From: Rhodomicrobium sp. Az07
GTDB lineage: Bacteria; Pseudomonadota; Alphaproteobacteria; Rhizobiales; Rhodomicrobiaceae
Assembly (NCBI RefSeq): GCF_018619475.1
Contig: NZ_JAHFZG010000010.1
Span: forward strand, 1-64,000
Length of the DNA stretch: 64,000 bases
Reading direction: 5' to 3'
Positions within the stretch are counted from its first letter, which is position 1; the number at the start of each line of letters is the position of its first letter. The translations under genes were made by a program, and so were the position numbers. Under the pieces are notes generated by a model that was not told where the DNA came from, ran no database searches, and saw only the letters and a program-made list of their open reading frames with translations. Shown here piece after piece: positions 1 to 8,641 of this stretch.

Positions 1-804
1 ACCGCCGCCGCCGCGCCGCCCGCCGCCCCAGTCGCCGGGGAAGACGATCGGGCCGCCATAGCCGCTGCGGCGGTTGAACGGGCCGGACGTCGAAAGCGGC
101 CGGTTCCCCTGCTGCGATTGCGCCCACGCGATGAATATGAAGATCGCGACGAGGATGAAAAACGCGATGAGCGCTTCCGTCTCGTCGGCGTCGCGGCGCT
201 CGGCCGGGCGCTTGGCCACCCGCTCCTTCACGGCCTCGGCGTCGCCCAGCATTACGTCGCGGATGTCGGTCACGCCCGCCTTGATGCCGCCCGCGAAGTC
301 GCCTCGCTTGAAGCGCGGCAGGATCGTGTTGCGGATGATCTGCCCGGAAAGCAGGTCGGTCAATTGCGGTTCGAGCCCGCGCCCGACCTCGATGCGCACC
401 TTGCGCTCGTTCGGCGCGACGATGAGCAGCACGCCGTTGTTCGTGCCCTTCTGGCCGATGCCCCACGCGCGGCCGAGCTGATAGCCGTAATCCTCGATTG
501 CGTAGCCTTGCAGCGACGGCGTGGTGAAGACGACAAGCTGATCGCTCGATTTCGCCTCAAGCGCGGCGAGTTCGGCGTCGAGCGCGGCCTTGTCGGCGGG
601 CCTGAGCAGCTTCGCGTTATCGACCACGCGACCGGTGAGCGGCGGGAAGGTCGGCGCGGCGCGGGCGGATCCGAGCGCGGCGGCGATGAGCGCCAGCAGG
701 ACGAGCGCCGCCGCTAGCCGCGCCAGCCCCGCGAAAAGCGCCATCCCGGCAACGGCGCGTGGCCGCTCCGGGACGCCATGTTCACCCCGCCGCGCGATGC
801 TCAT
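1..804 (-). CDS. TPM-domain membrane protein (YgcG-like), 3' end outside window
   Basis: The reading frame starts at an ATG 9 bases after the lemA stop and stays open to the window edge, so the C-terminus is missing. It has an N-terminal hydrophobic segment with an Ala-rich signal (about residues 24-50) and then a TPM domain (about 55-190). Next comes a second hydrophobic segment and a tail turning Gly/Arg-rich, the usual end of YgcG-type proteins. TPM domains sit outside the membrane and are linked to envelope maintenance; in plants the related TLP18.3 acts in photosystem II repair. The lemA-TPM pairing is common in proteobacteria and suggests one operon. Function here is inferred from domain and context only. 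Confidence 0.85.
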   Translation of the reverse strand, partial: MSIARRGEHGVPERPRAVAGMALFAGLARLAAALVLLALIAAALGSARAAPTFPPLTGRVVDNAKLLRPADKAALDAELAALEAKSSDQLVVFTTPSLQGYAIEDYGYQLGRAWGIGQKGTNNGVLLIVAPNERKVRIEVGRGLEPQLTDLLSGQIIRNTILPRFKRGDFAGGIKAGVTDIRDVMLGDAEAVKERVAKRPAERRDADETEALIAFFILVAIFIFIAWAQSQQGNRPLSTSGPFNRRSGYGGPIVFPGDWGGGRRGGGG

Positions 805-813
805 GCTGGCTCG

Positions 814-1443
814 CTACTGCTTCGGCTTGTTCGTTCCGAAATCCACCTTCGGCGTTTGCGTCTCTTCGACGGGCACCTCGAACGTCGCCATGTCCTTCGC
901 GTTGGAATAGAGCACGGCCTTCCAGATGCGGCCGGGGAAGGTGTTCAGCTCGGTGTTATATTGCCGGACGGCCTGAATGTAATCGCGCCGCGCGATGGCG
1001 ATGCGGTTCTCCGTCCCCTCGATCTGGTTTTGCAACGCGAGGAAGTTCTGGTTCGACTTGAGATCCGGGTAATTCTCGACCACGGCAAGCAACCGCCCGA
1101 GCGCGCCCGTAAGCTGCGCCTGCGCGGCCTGGAAATTCTTCAGCGCCTCAGGGTTCGTGAGCGCGTCCGGCGGCAGGTTGATCTGCGCCTGCGTGGCCTT
1201 GGCGCGCGCCTCGACAACGCCTTCCAGCACGGATTTTTCCTGCGCGGCGAAGCCCTTGACGGTCTCGACGAGGTTCGGGATCAGATCGGCGCGGCGCTTG
1301 TACTGGTTCTGCACCTCGGACCACGCGGCCTTCGCCTGCTGCTCGTAGCTCGGAATGGTGTTGACGCCGCAGCCCGACAGCACGAGCGCGACGGCGATCA
1401 GCGCCGCTGCGGGCGCCAGCCGGAATATCGAACGGTTAGACAT
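814..1443 (-). CDS. lemA: LemA family lipoprotein
   Basis: This is a 209-residue protein with a lipoprotein signal (lipobox L22-S-G-C25) followed by the LemA fold. The fold is a long helical bundle with the motif AWSEVQNQYKRRADLIPNLV near residues 40-60 and a conserved FPGRIWKA stretch near 170. LemA proteins are membrane- or lipid-anchored helical proteins of unknown biochemical function. The gene lies directly upstream of the TPM-domain gene, 9 bases apart, so the two are very probably co-transcribed. Length and architecture are normal for the family. Confidence 0.92.
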   Translation of the reverse strand: MSNRSIFRLAPAAALIAVALVLSGCGVNTIPSYEQQAKAAWSEVQNQYKRRADLIPNLVETVKGFAAQEKSVLEGVVEARAKATQAQINLPPDALTNPEALKNFQAAQAQLTGALGRLLAVVENYPDLKSNQNFLALQNQIEGTENRIAIARRDYIQAVRQYNTELNTFPGRIWKAVLYSNAKDMATFEVPVEETQTPKVDFGTNKPKQ

Positions 1444-1593
1444 CGGCTTCCCCCTTCATCGGCTTCAGAAGCTTGCTTCAGGTAGTGCGGCCAAGGGTAC
1501 GCTTCAATTCGCAAGGAGCGATGAATTTTGTCGCAACGCTTTGGGGGATGCCGCCTTTTGCCCGAGGGCGGGAGGCACGGCAAACCGTCCCCC

Positions 1594-1629
1594 AGAAAAG
1601 CCAAAGCGCTCCGGCTTTCGCGGGAGCGC
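1594..1629 (-). terminator. Probable intrinsic terminator of the outer membrane protein gene
   Basis: Read on the minus strand, arms at 1622-1629 and 1606-1612 (GGGAGCGC / GCGCTCC type) form a hairpin. It is followed by a T-rich stretch (TTTGGCTTTTCT). It lies about 45 bases downstream of the stop codon at 1673. It is nested inside a longer inverted repeat (ACCGTCCCCCA at 1584-1594, TGGGGGACGGT at 1643-1653). Confidence 0.5.
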
Positions 1630-1672
1630 CTCGCTGACCAGATGGGGGACGGTCAGTGTGCTGAGTGGGCTA

Positions 1673-2479
1673 CTACTTCAGCGGGTCGACGGAACCACCG
1701 AACAGGTCGGCCTTGTAGGAGAGGACAACGCGAGCCGTCTGGACCGAGGTGTCGACGTCGAGCTTCTGGGCAGAGACGTAGCAGCCCCTCTCGTCGCCGC
1801 CCTTGAAAGTCAACCCATCAAATTCCGTGTAGCGATATTCAGCCTTCAGGAACCAGTTGCCACCAAGCTTGGTCTCGAGACCGCCGCCGACAGTCCAGCC
1901 GTTCAGCGTGTCGTCCCACTTGAACTCGCCAGCCTTCGCTTCGAAGTTGGCTTCCGTATAGCCGCCGAGAACATAGGCGAGCGTGCTGGCGTTGACGAGA
2001 TAGCCAATGCGGCCGCCGACCGTCCAGGAGTCTTCGAGGTCGAGTGTGGCCTTGTCGCCATTCAGGTGAGCGTCCGTACCCACGTCGGCAAAGTCGTAGT
2101 TGAAGAATACGCCCGCGACGACGCTGCCGAACTGGCGATCGTAGCCGACTTCGACCGTGCCGAACGCACCCGTGCCGCTGATGCCGTCGAGCCCAGCAGA
2201 TAAGTCTTCCGGCTGCCGATGATTGCCGCCGCGCCCTCCTCCGCTTCGAGTCGAGACATTTTTGTTGTCGCGCGCCCAAACTTCGCTGTAATCAATGTCG
2301 TGGTTCACGGCAGCCGCGCCGAGGCCAAGGCCGAGATAGAAGCCGGTCCAGGTGGGTTCCGGAACCATCACCGGCGCGTCCTTGTAGCCGCCCTTCGAAT
2401 ACATATCAGCCGCAAGCGCGGAACCGCTCACACCGATCAGCGCCGCAACGGAAGCGGCCGCAAGAATAGTCTTTTTCAT
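1673..2479 (-). CDS. Outer membrane beta-barrel protein (Omp25/Omp31-like)
   Basis: A 268-residue protein with a clear Sec signal peptide ending at about residue 23 (SALA). Alternating hydrophobic and aromatic strands follow, and the last region has the typical KAEYRYTEFD pattern of eight-stranded porin-like barrels. The opening of the mature protein (WTGFYLGLGLGAA) is typical of the Rhizobiales Omp25/Omp31/RopB family, abundant outer membrane proteins. The ATG at 2479 is preferred over a TTG 24 bases upstream because it begins the signal peptide and follows a GGGGA ribosome site. A terminator-like hairpin lies downstream. Confidence 0.85.
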   Translation of the reverse strand: MKKTILAAASVAALIGVSGSALAADMYSKGGYKDAPVMVPEPTWTGFYLGLGLGAAAVNHDIDYSEVWARDNKNVSTRSGGGRGGNHRQPEDLSAGLDGISGTGAFGTVEVGYDRQFGSVVAGVFFNYDFADVGTDAHLNGDKATLDLEDSWTVGGRIGYLVNASTLAYVLGGYTEANFEAKAGEFKWDDTLNGWTVGGGLETKLGGNWFLKAEYRYTEFDGLTFKGGDERGCYVSAQKLDVDTSVQTARVVLSYKADLFGGSVDPLK

Positions 2480-2681
2480 AGATAGTCCCCTGATAGTGCC
2501 CAAATAGAACTCGATTCAACGCCTACGCGGCGGGAAATCCTGGAGAGGTTTTCCCATGTTTCTGAATCGCCCGACGCTTCAGAGCTAGCACCGATTCTTT
2601 TGCCTGTATCTGGTCGACAATAAATCGGCATGCAGTTCGACCAGCGCTGTAACTGGGGGGCAACAGAATACCTATCTGTGA

Positions 2682-3035
2682 TTGCGTTTACTCTTGGAAT
2701 TAATCGTCCTGGTTGCACTCTTTGCTTCCGCGAACGCAACCAAAGGCCACGGTTATGCTTGTGGCCCCGCACTATCTTCCGGAAATCGCTGCATATATTC
2801 GAAATCGCGAATAACGATTCGCGCATACGATGTTGTTGCGCATTTTCGCGGGCGCCTCACCGTCCCGAGCATCGCCGTCAACCGCCCGCGAGAAGCGGAG
2901 AACCGCGCCCAGATGCGGGAGGCGTGCGCGGCGCATCCGCTACAAATTCCCCGGCACTTCGAAGATTGGATATACGGCGACAGTACACCGTCCACGATCG
3001 CACAACAGCGTGAACGTAACGGGCAGGGCGCTTAA
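2682..3035 (+). CDS. Possible small secreted protein, unknown
   Basis: The 663-base gap between the outer membrane protein gene and the MacA-like gene contains one frame that could be real. It is 117 codons from a TTG, beginning with a plausible signal peptide (hydrophobic LIVLVALF, cut after SANA). Three Cys residues follow (about positions 27, 36 and 90) and the motif HFEDWIYGD near the end. There is no convincing ribosome site and I recognise no family. Nothing else in this gap looks like a gene or RNA. Treat as tentative. Confidence 0.33.
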   Translation: MRLLLELIVLVALFASANATKGHGYACGPALSSGNRCIYSKSRITIRAYDVVAHFRGRLTVPSIAVNRPREAENRAQMREACAAHPLQIPRHFEDWIYGDSTPSTIAQQRERNGQGA

Positions 3036-3142
3036 AATTATTCATTCCGCCTTCACAGGTGATACTATGGAAAAGGGTTAGGCTCTGAGGCGTATACCCT
3101 CGCTTTGTCGGGTATTGGTTTCGCGTAAGCTTGGGCACGGCC

Positions 3143-4402
3143 ATGAACGTAATCGAAAGACAGCCGGAAGCCGGCGACATCCGCGCCGTTCTTGGCGTCA
3201 GGAGAAAGCGGCGTTCTTTCCGGTGGCTCTGGTTCTTGCTGGCGGCCATCGCCTTGGGCGGCGGTTATTACGCCTATTTTCACGGGAGCGGAACGAGCGG
3301 ACCCGTTTACGTCACCGAACCGGCCTTGAAGGGCGATCTCACCGTGACCGTCACCGCGACGGGCACCGTCTACCCGACCAATCAGGTGGAGGTTTCGAGC
3401 GAGCTTTCGGGCATTATCCGCAAGGTGCTCGTCGATCATAACGACACGGTAAAGGCCGGGCAGGTTGTGGCGGAACTCGACACCGTCACGCTGAATGCGA
3501 TGGTCGAGCGCAGCAAGGCGGCGCTCGCCGCCGCGAAAGCGCGCGTGGTTCAGGCCGAGGCGACCGCGCTTGAACGGTCCAAGCATTTCGACCGGCAGAA
3601 GGCGCTCAACGCGTCGCGCTTTACCTCCGACACCAATCTCGACTTCGCCCGCGCCGATCTCGGCCGCGCCGCCGCGACAGTCGACAGCGCGAAGGCAGAT
3701 GTGCGCGTCGCGGAAGCCGAGTTGAAGCAGAACGAAACCGCGCTTTCCAAGACGAAGCTTTATTCGCCGGTCGATGGCGTGGTGCTGAAGCGCAGCGTCG
3801 AGCCGGGGCAGACCGTGGCCGCGAGCTTCCAGCCGCCCATTCTGTTCGTCATCGCCGAAAATCTGAAGCGCGTGGAATTGCGCGTCGATGTGGACGAGGC
3901 CGATGTGGGCAAGGTGCGCGTCGGGCAGAAGGCAACTTTCACGGTGGAAGCCTATCCGGGGCGGCGCTTCCCGGCGCGCATCGAACAGGTGCGTTTCGCG
4001 TCCGACACGACAAACCACGTCGTCACGTACAAGGCCATCCTGCGCGCGGACAATCCGGACTTCGTGCTGAGGCCCGGCATGACGGCCACGGCGGATATCG
4101 TCGTGGAAGAAGCACAAGACGCGCTGCTGATCCCGAACGCGGCGCTGCGCTTCGCGCCCCCTCCACCGCCGGCGAAGAAACGCGGCGGCGGGTTCTCGCT
4201 TTTCAAGATGCCGCGCATGCAGTCGACGACACCCGTCGCCGATACGACGACAAACGAGCGCCGCGTCTACGTGCTGGAGGACGGCAAGCCGGTGGCGCTT
4301 CGGATCAGGGTCGGGCCGAGCGACAAGGCCGTCACACAAGTCAAGGCGGGGCTTGAAGCGGGAACGCCCGTCATCACCGATCTCGCAGACGGCCCGAACT
4401 AG
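3143..4402 (+). CDS. Efflux RND/MacA-type periplasmic adaptor subunit
   Basis: A 419-residue membrane-fusion protein. Residues 1-25 are cytosolic and basic, and a transmembrane helix spans about 28-48. A biotinyl-lipoyl-like half motif follows (SSELSGIIRKVLVDHNDTVK, about 90-110), then a helical hairpin rich in Ala/Lys/Glu, the second lipoyl half (YSPVDGVVLKRSVEPGQ), and the beta-barrel and membrane-proximal domains. It bridges an inner-membrane ABC transporter to an outer membrane channel. The next two genes encode a MacB-like ATPase and permease. No TolC-like channel is in the window, so that partner would be elsewhere. The ATG at 3143 is preferred over a TTG at 3131. Confidence 0.88.
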   Translation: MNVIERQPEAGDIRAVLGVRRKRRSFRWLWFLLAAIALGGGYYAYFHGSGTSGPVYVTEPALKGDLTVTVTATGTVYPTNQVEVSSELSGIIRKVLVDHNDTVKAGQVVAELDTVTLNAMVERSKAALAAAKARVVQAEATALERSKHFDRQKALNASRFTSDTNLDFARADLGRAAATVDSAKADVRVAEAELKQNETALSKTKLYSPVDGVVLKRSVEPGQTVAASFQPPILFVIAENLKRVELRVDVDEADVGKVRVGQKATFTVEAYPGRRFPARIEQVRFASDTTNHVVTYKAILRADNPDFVLRPGMTATADIVVEEAQDALLIPNAALRFAPPPPPAKKRGGGFSLFKMPRMQSTTPVADTTTNERRVYVLEDGKPVALRIRVGPSDKAVTQVKAGLEAGTPVITDLADGPN

Positions 4403-4408
4403 AACAGC

Positions 4409-4438
4409 CTGCGTTTAATCGGACTCGATTTGACGCAG
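4409..4438. repeat. Imperfect palindrome, copy A of a dispersed element
   Basis: Arms CTGCGT (4409-4414) and ACGCAG (4433-4438) enclose a partly paired centre. The right half contains GGACTCGATTTGACGC. The same core with one base changed occurs in the palindrome at 57872-57908, so these look like two copies of one small intergenic element. It lies directly after the stop of the adaptor gene. Confidence 0.5.
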
Positions 4439-4464
4439 AAAAGCTGATCGACAACAGAAACCTG

Positions 4465-4501
4465 CAGCCTCGCGCCGCGTCTGATTAGCGGCACGAGGCT
4501 G
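4465..4501. repeat. Strong hairpin between adaptor and ABC ATPase genes
   Basis: Arms CAGCCTCGCGCCGC (4465-4478) and GCGGCACGAGGCTG (4488-4501) pair over 14 positions with one mismatch around a 9-base loop. There is no T-run, so it is not a standard terminator. It could stabilise or separate the upstream adaptor message, or be a palindromic repeat. Confidence 0.5.
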
Positions 4502-4530
4502 TAGAACAACCCTCGACGGAGACGGACCGC

Positions 4531-5310
4531 ATGCCCGGCGAGCTTGTTCTATCCCTATCGGCGGCGCGGTCGTTGCGGCCTGCGACGCTCGGGGCCGCAG
4601 AAGAGGGTACGGTGGAAACGCTGGCCGAGTTCAGGCAGGTGTCGAAGATCTACGGCAGCGGCGAGGCGATGGTGCGCGCGCTCGACCGCATGGACCTCTC
4701 TATCGGGCGGGGCGAATTCGTGGCGATCATGGGACCGTCCGGCTCCGGCAAATCCACCGCGATGAACATCCTCGCCTGCCTCGATACGCCGACGAGCGGC
4801 GAGTATCTGTTCATGGGACTGGACGTCGGCTCGCTCGACCGCGTGCAGCGCGCGCTGCTTCGCCGCCACTATCTCGGTTTCGTGTTCCAGGGCTTCAATC
4901 TCCTGCCGCGCACAAGCGCCATCGAAAATGTCGAGATGCCGCTCATCTATCGCGGTATGGGCCGTTCCGAGCGGCGCGACCGCGCGCGGGCATCGCTCGC
5001 GCTCGTCGGGCTTTCGGGGCGGGAGAAGCACACACCCGCCGAGCTTTCCGGCGGGCAGCAGCAGCGCGTCGCCATCGCCCGCGCGCTGGTATCGGATCCA
5101 TCCGTGCTGCTTGCCGACGAACCCACCGGGAATCTCGACAGTGCGCGCAGCCGCGAAATCATGGACCTCCTGACCGCGCTCAACCGCGATGCCGGCCTGA
5201 CCGTCATCCTCGTCACGCATGAGCCGGAGATGGCTGTTTACGCAACGCGGGTGTTGCATGTCGAGGACGGCCGCGTGAGCCGCATCGATGAAAGGGCGAG
5301 CGCGCGGTGA
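4531..5310 (+). CDS. MacB/LolD-type ABC transporter ATP-binding protein
   Basis: A 259-residue ABC ATPase with Walker A GPSGSGKS (about 68-75), Q-loop FQGFNLLP, signature LSGGQQQR, Walker B VLLADEP and switch His in VTHEPE. FQGFNLLPRTSAIENV is typical of the MacB/LolD/SalX group, which drives mechanotransmission or efflux rather than substrate import. A GGAGACGG ribosome site precedes the ATG; a later GTG at 4612 is a possible alternative start and would remove a poorly conserved 27-residue leader. The stop overlaps the permease start (GTGA), so the ATPase and permease are translationally coupled. Confidence 0.88.
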   Translation: MPGELVLSLSAARSLRPATLGAAEEGTVETLAEFRQVSKIYGSGEAMVRALDRMDLSIGRGEFVAIMGPSGSGKSTAMNILACLDTPTSGEYLFMGLDVGSLDRVQRALLRRHYLGFVFQGFNLLPRTSAIENVEMPLIYRGMGRSERRDRARASLALVGLSGREKHTPAELSGGQQQRVAIARALVSDPSVLLADEPTGNLDSARSREIMDLLTALNRDAGLTVILVTHEPEMAVYATRVLHVEDGRVSRIDERASAR

Positions 5311-6515
5311 TCTGGGAAACCATCAAGCTCGCTTTGCAAGCGATCCGGCGCAATCTGATGCGCTCGTTTCTGACGACGCTCGGCGTGGTGATCGGCGTCG
5401 CCGCTGTCATTACCATGGTGACGCTCGGGCAGGGCTCCACGCACAAGATCACGCAGGATATCGCCAAGCTCGGCACGAACCTCTTGGTGCTGCGCCCCGG
5501 TCAGGCAGTCGGGCCGGGCGGCGTGCAGGATGTGGCGCGTCAACTCGACGTCGCTGACGCGGACGCCATCCGCCGCGAGATTCCCGGCACCCGCGCCGTC
5601 GCGCCCGCAGCCACGCGCGCCGCGACCGCCATCGCCGCCGGGAAGAACTGGAGCACGAACGTCACCGGCGCGGAGACGACCTACCTCACGGCGCGCGATT
5701 GGCCCGTCGCCGAGGGCCGCGCCTTCAACGACGGCGAGCTTCGCGCGGGCCGTTCCGTCTGCCTCGCCGGAAAGACCATCCAGCGCGAGGTGTTCGGCGG
5801 CGGCGACATCATCGGCCAGTCGATGCGCGTCGGCAAGTTGAGCTGCGAAATCGTGGGCGTTCTCGCCGAGAAAGGCGAATCCGCCTTCGGTCAGGATCAG
5901 GACGACCTCGTCGTGATCCCGCTTCGGACGTTCCACCGACGCATCGCGGGCAATACCGATGTCGGCTATATCTTTATCGGCGTCGACACGCAGCACTCGA
6001 CCGGGAAAACACTGAAAGCCGTCGAGTTGCTCATGCGCGAGCGTCGCCGCATCGGGGCTGGCGATCAGGACGATTTCTTCGTGCGCGACATGAAGGAGAT
6101 CACAGCGACGCTCACGGGCACCTACAAGGTGTTGACGGGGCTTCTCTCCGCCGTTGCCGCGATCAGCCTTCTCGTCGGCGGTATCGGCATCATGAACATC
6201 ATGCTCGTGTCGGTGACGGAGCGCACGCGCGAGATCGGCACGCGGCTCGCCATCGGAGCGCTCGCGGGGCAGGTGCTCACGCAATTTCTTATCGAGGCGG
6301 TGGTGTTGTCGCTGTTCGGCGGGCTGATCGGGGTCGCGCTCGGCCTCGGCCTGTCGTGGCTGCTCGCGAGCGCGATCCAGGTGCCGATGTCGCTCGACCT
6401 CTCGGTGATCGCGTTGGCATTCGGCTTTTCGGCTGCGGTCGGGGTGATTTTCGGCTATTTTCCGGCGCGGAAGGCGGCGCGGCTCGATCCCATCGAAGCG
6501 CTTCGTCACGAATAG
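5307..6515 (+). CDS. MacB-like ABC transporter permease (FtsX fold)
   Basis: A 402-residue membrane protein with one N-terminal helix (about 20-40, ending GVVIGVAAVITMV). A large periplasmic MacB-PCD-type domain follows (about 50-270), and three C-terminal helices starting with LLVGGIGIMNIMLVSVTERT. The FtsX domain ends in ARLDPIEALRHE, a conserved tail of MacB permeases. Here ATPase and permease are separate genes, whereas E. coli MacB fuses them. It starts at a GTG overlapping the ATPase stop. With the adaptor at 3143 it forms a three-gene efflux or lipid/peptide export operon of unknown substrate. Confidence 0.88.
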   Translation: MIWETIKLALQAIRRNLMRSFLTTLGVVIGVAAVITMVTLGQGSTHKITQDIAKLGTNLLVLRPGQAVGPGGVQDVARQLDVADADAIRREIPGTRAVAPAATRAATAIAAGKNWSTNVTGAETTYLTARDWPVAEGRAFNDGELRAGRSVCLAGKTIQREVFGGGDIIGQSMRVGKLSCEIVGVLAEKGESAFGQDQDDLVVIPLRTFHRRIAGNTDVGYIFIGVDTQHSTGKTLKAVELLMRERRRIGAGDQDDFFVRDMKEITATLTGTYKVLTGLLSAVAAISLLVGGIGIMNIMLVSVTERTREIGTRLAIGALAGQVLTQFLIEAVVLSLFGGLIGVALGLGLSWLLASAIQVPMSLDLSVIALAFGFSAAVGVIFGYFPARKAARLDPIEALRHE

Positions 6516-6596
6516 GGTCGATTTTCGGCGAGGCGCGGGTAACACGGCGCGGCTACCCCGCGTTCGATCTTGACCTTTGATAGAGAGGGGGCGTGG

Positions 6597-6899
6597 ATGA
6601 ACCGGCTTCGTGGTGGCGCGGGCCTGGCGCTTGCGGCGGCTATGTTGATGGCGGCCCCTGCGTCAGCAAAGATAAGATGCGTCGACGACTCGCAGGTGAT
6701 CGCAGGCCAGCTCGCCGTGACGCCATGGTGCGAAGACGAGAACCTCGCCAAGGTCGCGCAAGCCTACGGCGCGCGGGTCAGCGGCGCGGCGATCCGCAAC
6801 AATCCGAACCTCAAGGCCCAGATCTGCCGCTTCGTCGGTGCCGACATCCGCGTCAAGAACACCTGCGCGGGCTATCTCGATTTCGACAGGCGGCGCTAG
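6597..6899 (+). CDS. Small secreted four-cysteine protein
   Basis: A 100-residue protein with a clean signal peptide (cut after APASA, about residue 24). The mature part contains four Cys, which could form two disulfides in the periplasm. A GAGAGGGGG ribosome site precedes the ATG. The pattern IRCVDDSQVI...TPWCEDENLAKVA...NPNLKAQICRFVG resembles small secreted proteins I have seen in other Rhizobiales, but no function is known to me. It is 81 bases after the permease and may be read through from that operon. Confidence 0.65.
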   Translation: MNRLRGGAGLALAAAMLMAAPASAKIRCVDDSQVIAGQLAVTPWCEDENLAKVAQAYGARVSGAAIRNNPNLKAQICRFVGADIRVKNTCAGYLDFDRRR

Positions 6900-6934
6900 C
6901 CCGGATCGGCACAAGCCGAAAGACGGTCGCCTTC

Positions 6935-8641
6935 TCATTCGCGCTCGAAGGCGAGATGAAATTCCACTCGCCGGTTGTTGCTCGTGGCGCCTGTCTCGCT
7001 CGTCACGACCGTTTCCGTTCTGCGGCTGACCGTGGCGAGGCGATCCTCGGCTATGCCGAGTTTGACCAACTCGCCAACGACGGCTTTCGCGCGCTCCATG
7101 CCAAGTTTCTGGTTGCGTTCGCGGTCGCCGAGCGAGTCGGTGAAACCGATGACAAGGAGGCGAATGTCCGAGTCGGCCATGATCGCGGCCAGTTCAGCGA
7201 TCTTCGTGGCAGCCAGCTCGGGATTGCGGAATTTCGCACCTTCTCCGAAGAAGATGACGTTCCGGCGTGCCCACTCCGTGAAGCGCTGCTGCGGCGAGAA
7301 AACCAGTGCGCTGACGGCCCGCAACGACGCGCCCTGCGCCGCGACACCTGCCTTCAGATCGGCAACGCCCGCATTTCCGGTCTCGATCCGCGCCTCGATA
7401 GCGGCCAATTTGTCCATGATGGCCGAAACCGCGTTTTGCAGGTCGTCGACCTTGCGCGCGTCCGGAAGAACGAGAAGACGACTGACGACCGGCAGTTCCT
7501 TAACGCGGGCAGACACCTGATTTTCGATCCCCGCCTTGACAGGATAGCTAGGCACGAGGCCGGACAGAACGAGGGATTTCCCGTCCCCGTCGAAGCGCAC
7601 CTCGACAGGGAAGCCCGCCACACCCGGATAGGCGTTCGCGACGCTTGCCGCCGCCTCGCGGATCGCTTCCCGTCGCTCGCTTTGCCAATATCGAAGCCCC
7701 GCAAAGGCGAGGATCGCGACGATGAGCGCGCTGTAAAGCACGATGGCGAACACCGGCCTGCGCCGCCTTTGGCTCAGGGTCTCCTGCACCTTCTCCGCGA
7801 GCGCGGCCAGCGTTTCGCGGGCGGCTTGCGCAGCGGTGTGTCGGTCGGGCGAATTGAGGCGCGGCTCGTGTGCCTCAAGGACATCGACGATGGTCTTGTC
7901 CAGAACATCCAGCAATGAAGCCCTGGCATAGCCCTCGCATCTGAGCACGAACAGCATCTTGGCCGTCATGCGCAGATAAAGCTGCTCCTCGCCGAGGTCG
8001 ATGGACTTCAAAGACTGACGCTTCGCCTTGAGGGCCTCCGACGCGAACTTGTTCACGGCGGCGAGCATGCCGGTCACGCGCGGCCCGTCGTCCGCGATAG
8101 GCTGCCCCGGCGCCAGATCGGGCGCACGCCATGAATCGACAAGCGCGCCGGTTTCGGCGTCGATCAGCAGGATTTCCTGCACGCGAAACGCCGACCGACG
8201 GCGTAGCAACGCTTTCGCATAAGACTTGCCGGTCAGAAGGCAATACAGCCGCAGCCAGATGAACCGGCCAGATAGCCCGCCTTCGAGGCGCTGATTGGTT
8301 TGCTCCATGAAATCGCGGAAAGCGCTCATCACATAGGCAGATGTCAGCCGCCCGAGGATGGGATAGAGCGCATCGACGATCTCGTTGCGCGAGTTGCGGA
8401 TTTCGCTGCGGATGCCGTCGATGATCACCGGAGCCATGGACGTGGCCAAGCCCGATCGATCCTTGATCCCGGCAGACCGCATTGCGCCCGCGAGAACGTC
8501 GGCAACGGTTTCGCGAAGCTGCTCGGGCGAGCCGATGCTCTGGTCGTGCGCCGCGACAAGTGCGCGCACATCTTCGAGCACAGCGCTTTCCCGCCCGAAG
8601 AGAACGTCCTTCAGCGCGAGGTATTCGTTCTTAGCCGACAT
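6935..8641 (-). CDS. Inner-membrane protein with large cytosolic domain and periplasmic OmpA/MotB domain
   Basis: A 568-residue protein. Residues 1-295 are predicted cytosolic and mostly helical, with a conserved-looking stretch LSGRFIWLRLYCLLTGKSYA and RVQEILLIDAETGALV. One transmembrane helix follows (about 296-316), then a BON-like periplasmic segment (about 345-400, ending VVSRLLVLPDARKVDDL). A C-terminal OmpA/MotB domain (about 455-568) carries the peptidoglycan-contact pattern GFTDSLGDRERNQKLGMERA and NNRRVEF. This is the topology of a cell-wall-anchored stator-like protein, not an outer membrane OmpA. The start ATG overlaps the stop of the upstream coiled-coil gene. The Ras-like GTPase is divergent 0.9 kb away. 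Function unknown. Confidence 0.85.
   Translation of the reverse strand: MSAKNEYLALKDVLFGRESAVLEDVRALVAAHDQSIGSPEQLRETVADVLAGAMRSAGIKDRSGLATSMAPVIIDGIRSEIRNSRNEIVDALYPILGRLTSAYVMSAFRDFMEQTNQRLEGGLSGRFIWLRLYCLLTGKSYAKALLRRRSAFRVQEILLIDAETGALVDSWRAPDLAPGQPIADDGPRVTGMLAAVNKFASEALKAKRQSLKSIDLGEEQLYLRMTAKMLFVLRCEGYARASLLDVLDKTIVDVLEAHEPRLNSPDRHTAAQAARETLAALAEKVQETLSQRRRRPVFAIVLYSALIVAILAFAGLRYWQSERREAIREAAASVANAYPGVAGFPVEVRFDGDGKSLVLSGLVPSYPVKAGIENQVSARVKELPVVSRLLVLPDARKVDDLQNAVSAIMDKLAAIEARIETGNAGVADLKAGVAAQGASLRAVSALVFSPQQRFTEWARRNVIFFGEGAKFRNPELAATKIAELAAIMADSDIRLLVIGFTDSLGDRERNQKLGMERAKAVVGELVKLGIAEDRLATVSRRTETVVTSETGATSNNRRVEFHLAFERE

Noticed and set aside
3065-4339. Long minus-strand open frame opposite the MacA-like gene
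   Set aside because: Shadow frame with no domain; the plus strand protein is clear.
5238-6545. Long minus-strand open frame opposite the MacB-like permease
   Set aside because: Antisense shadow with Arg/His/Asp-rich composition.
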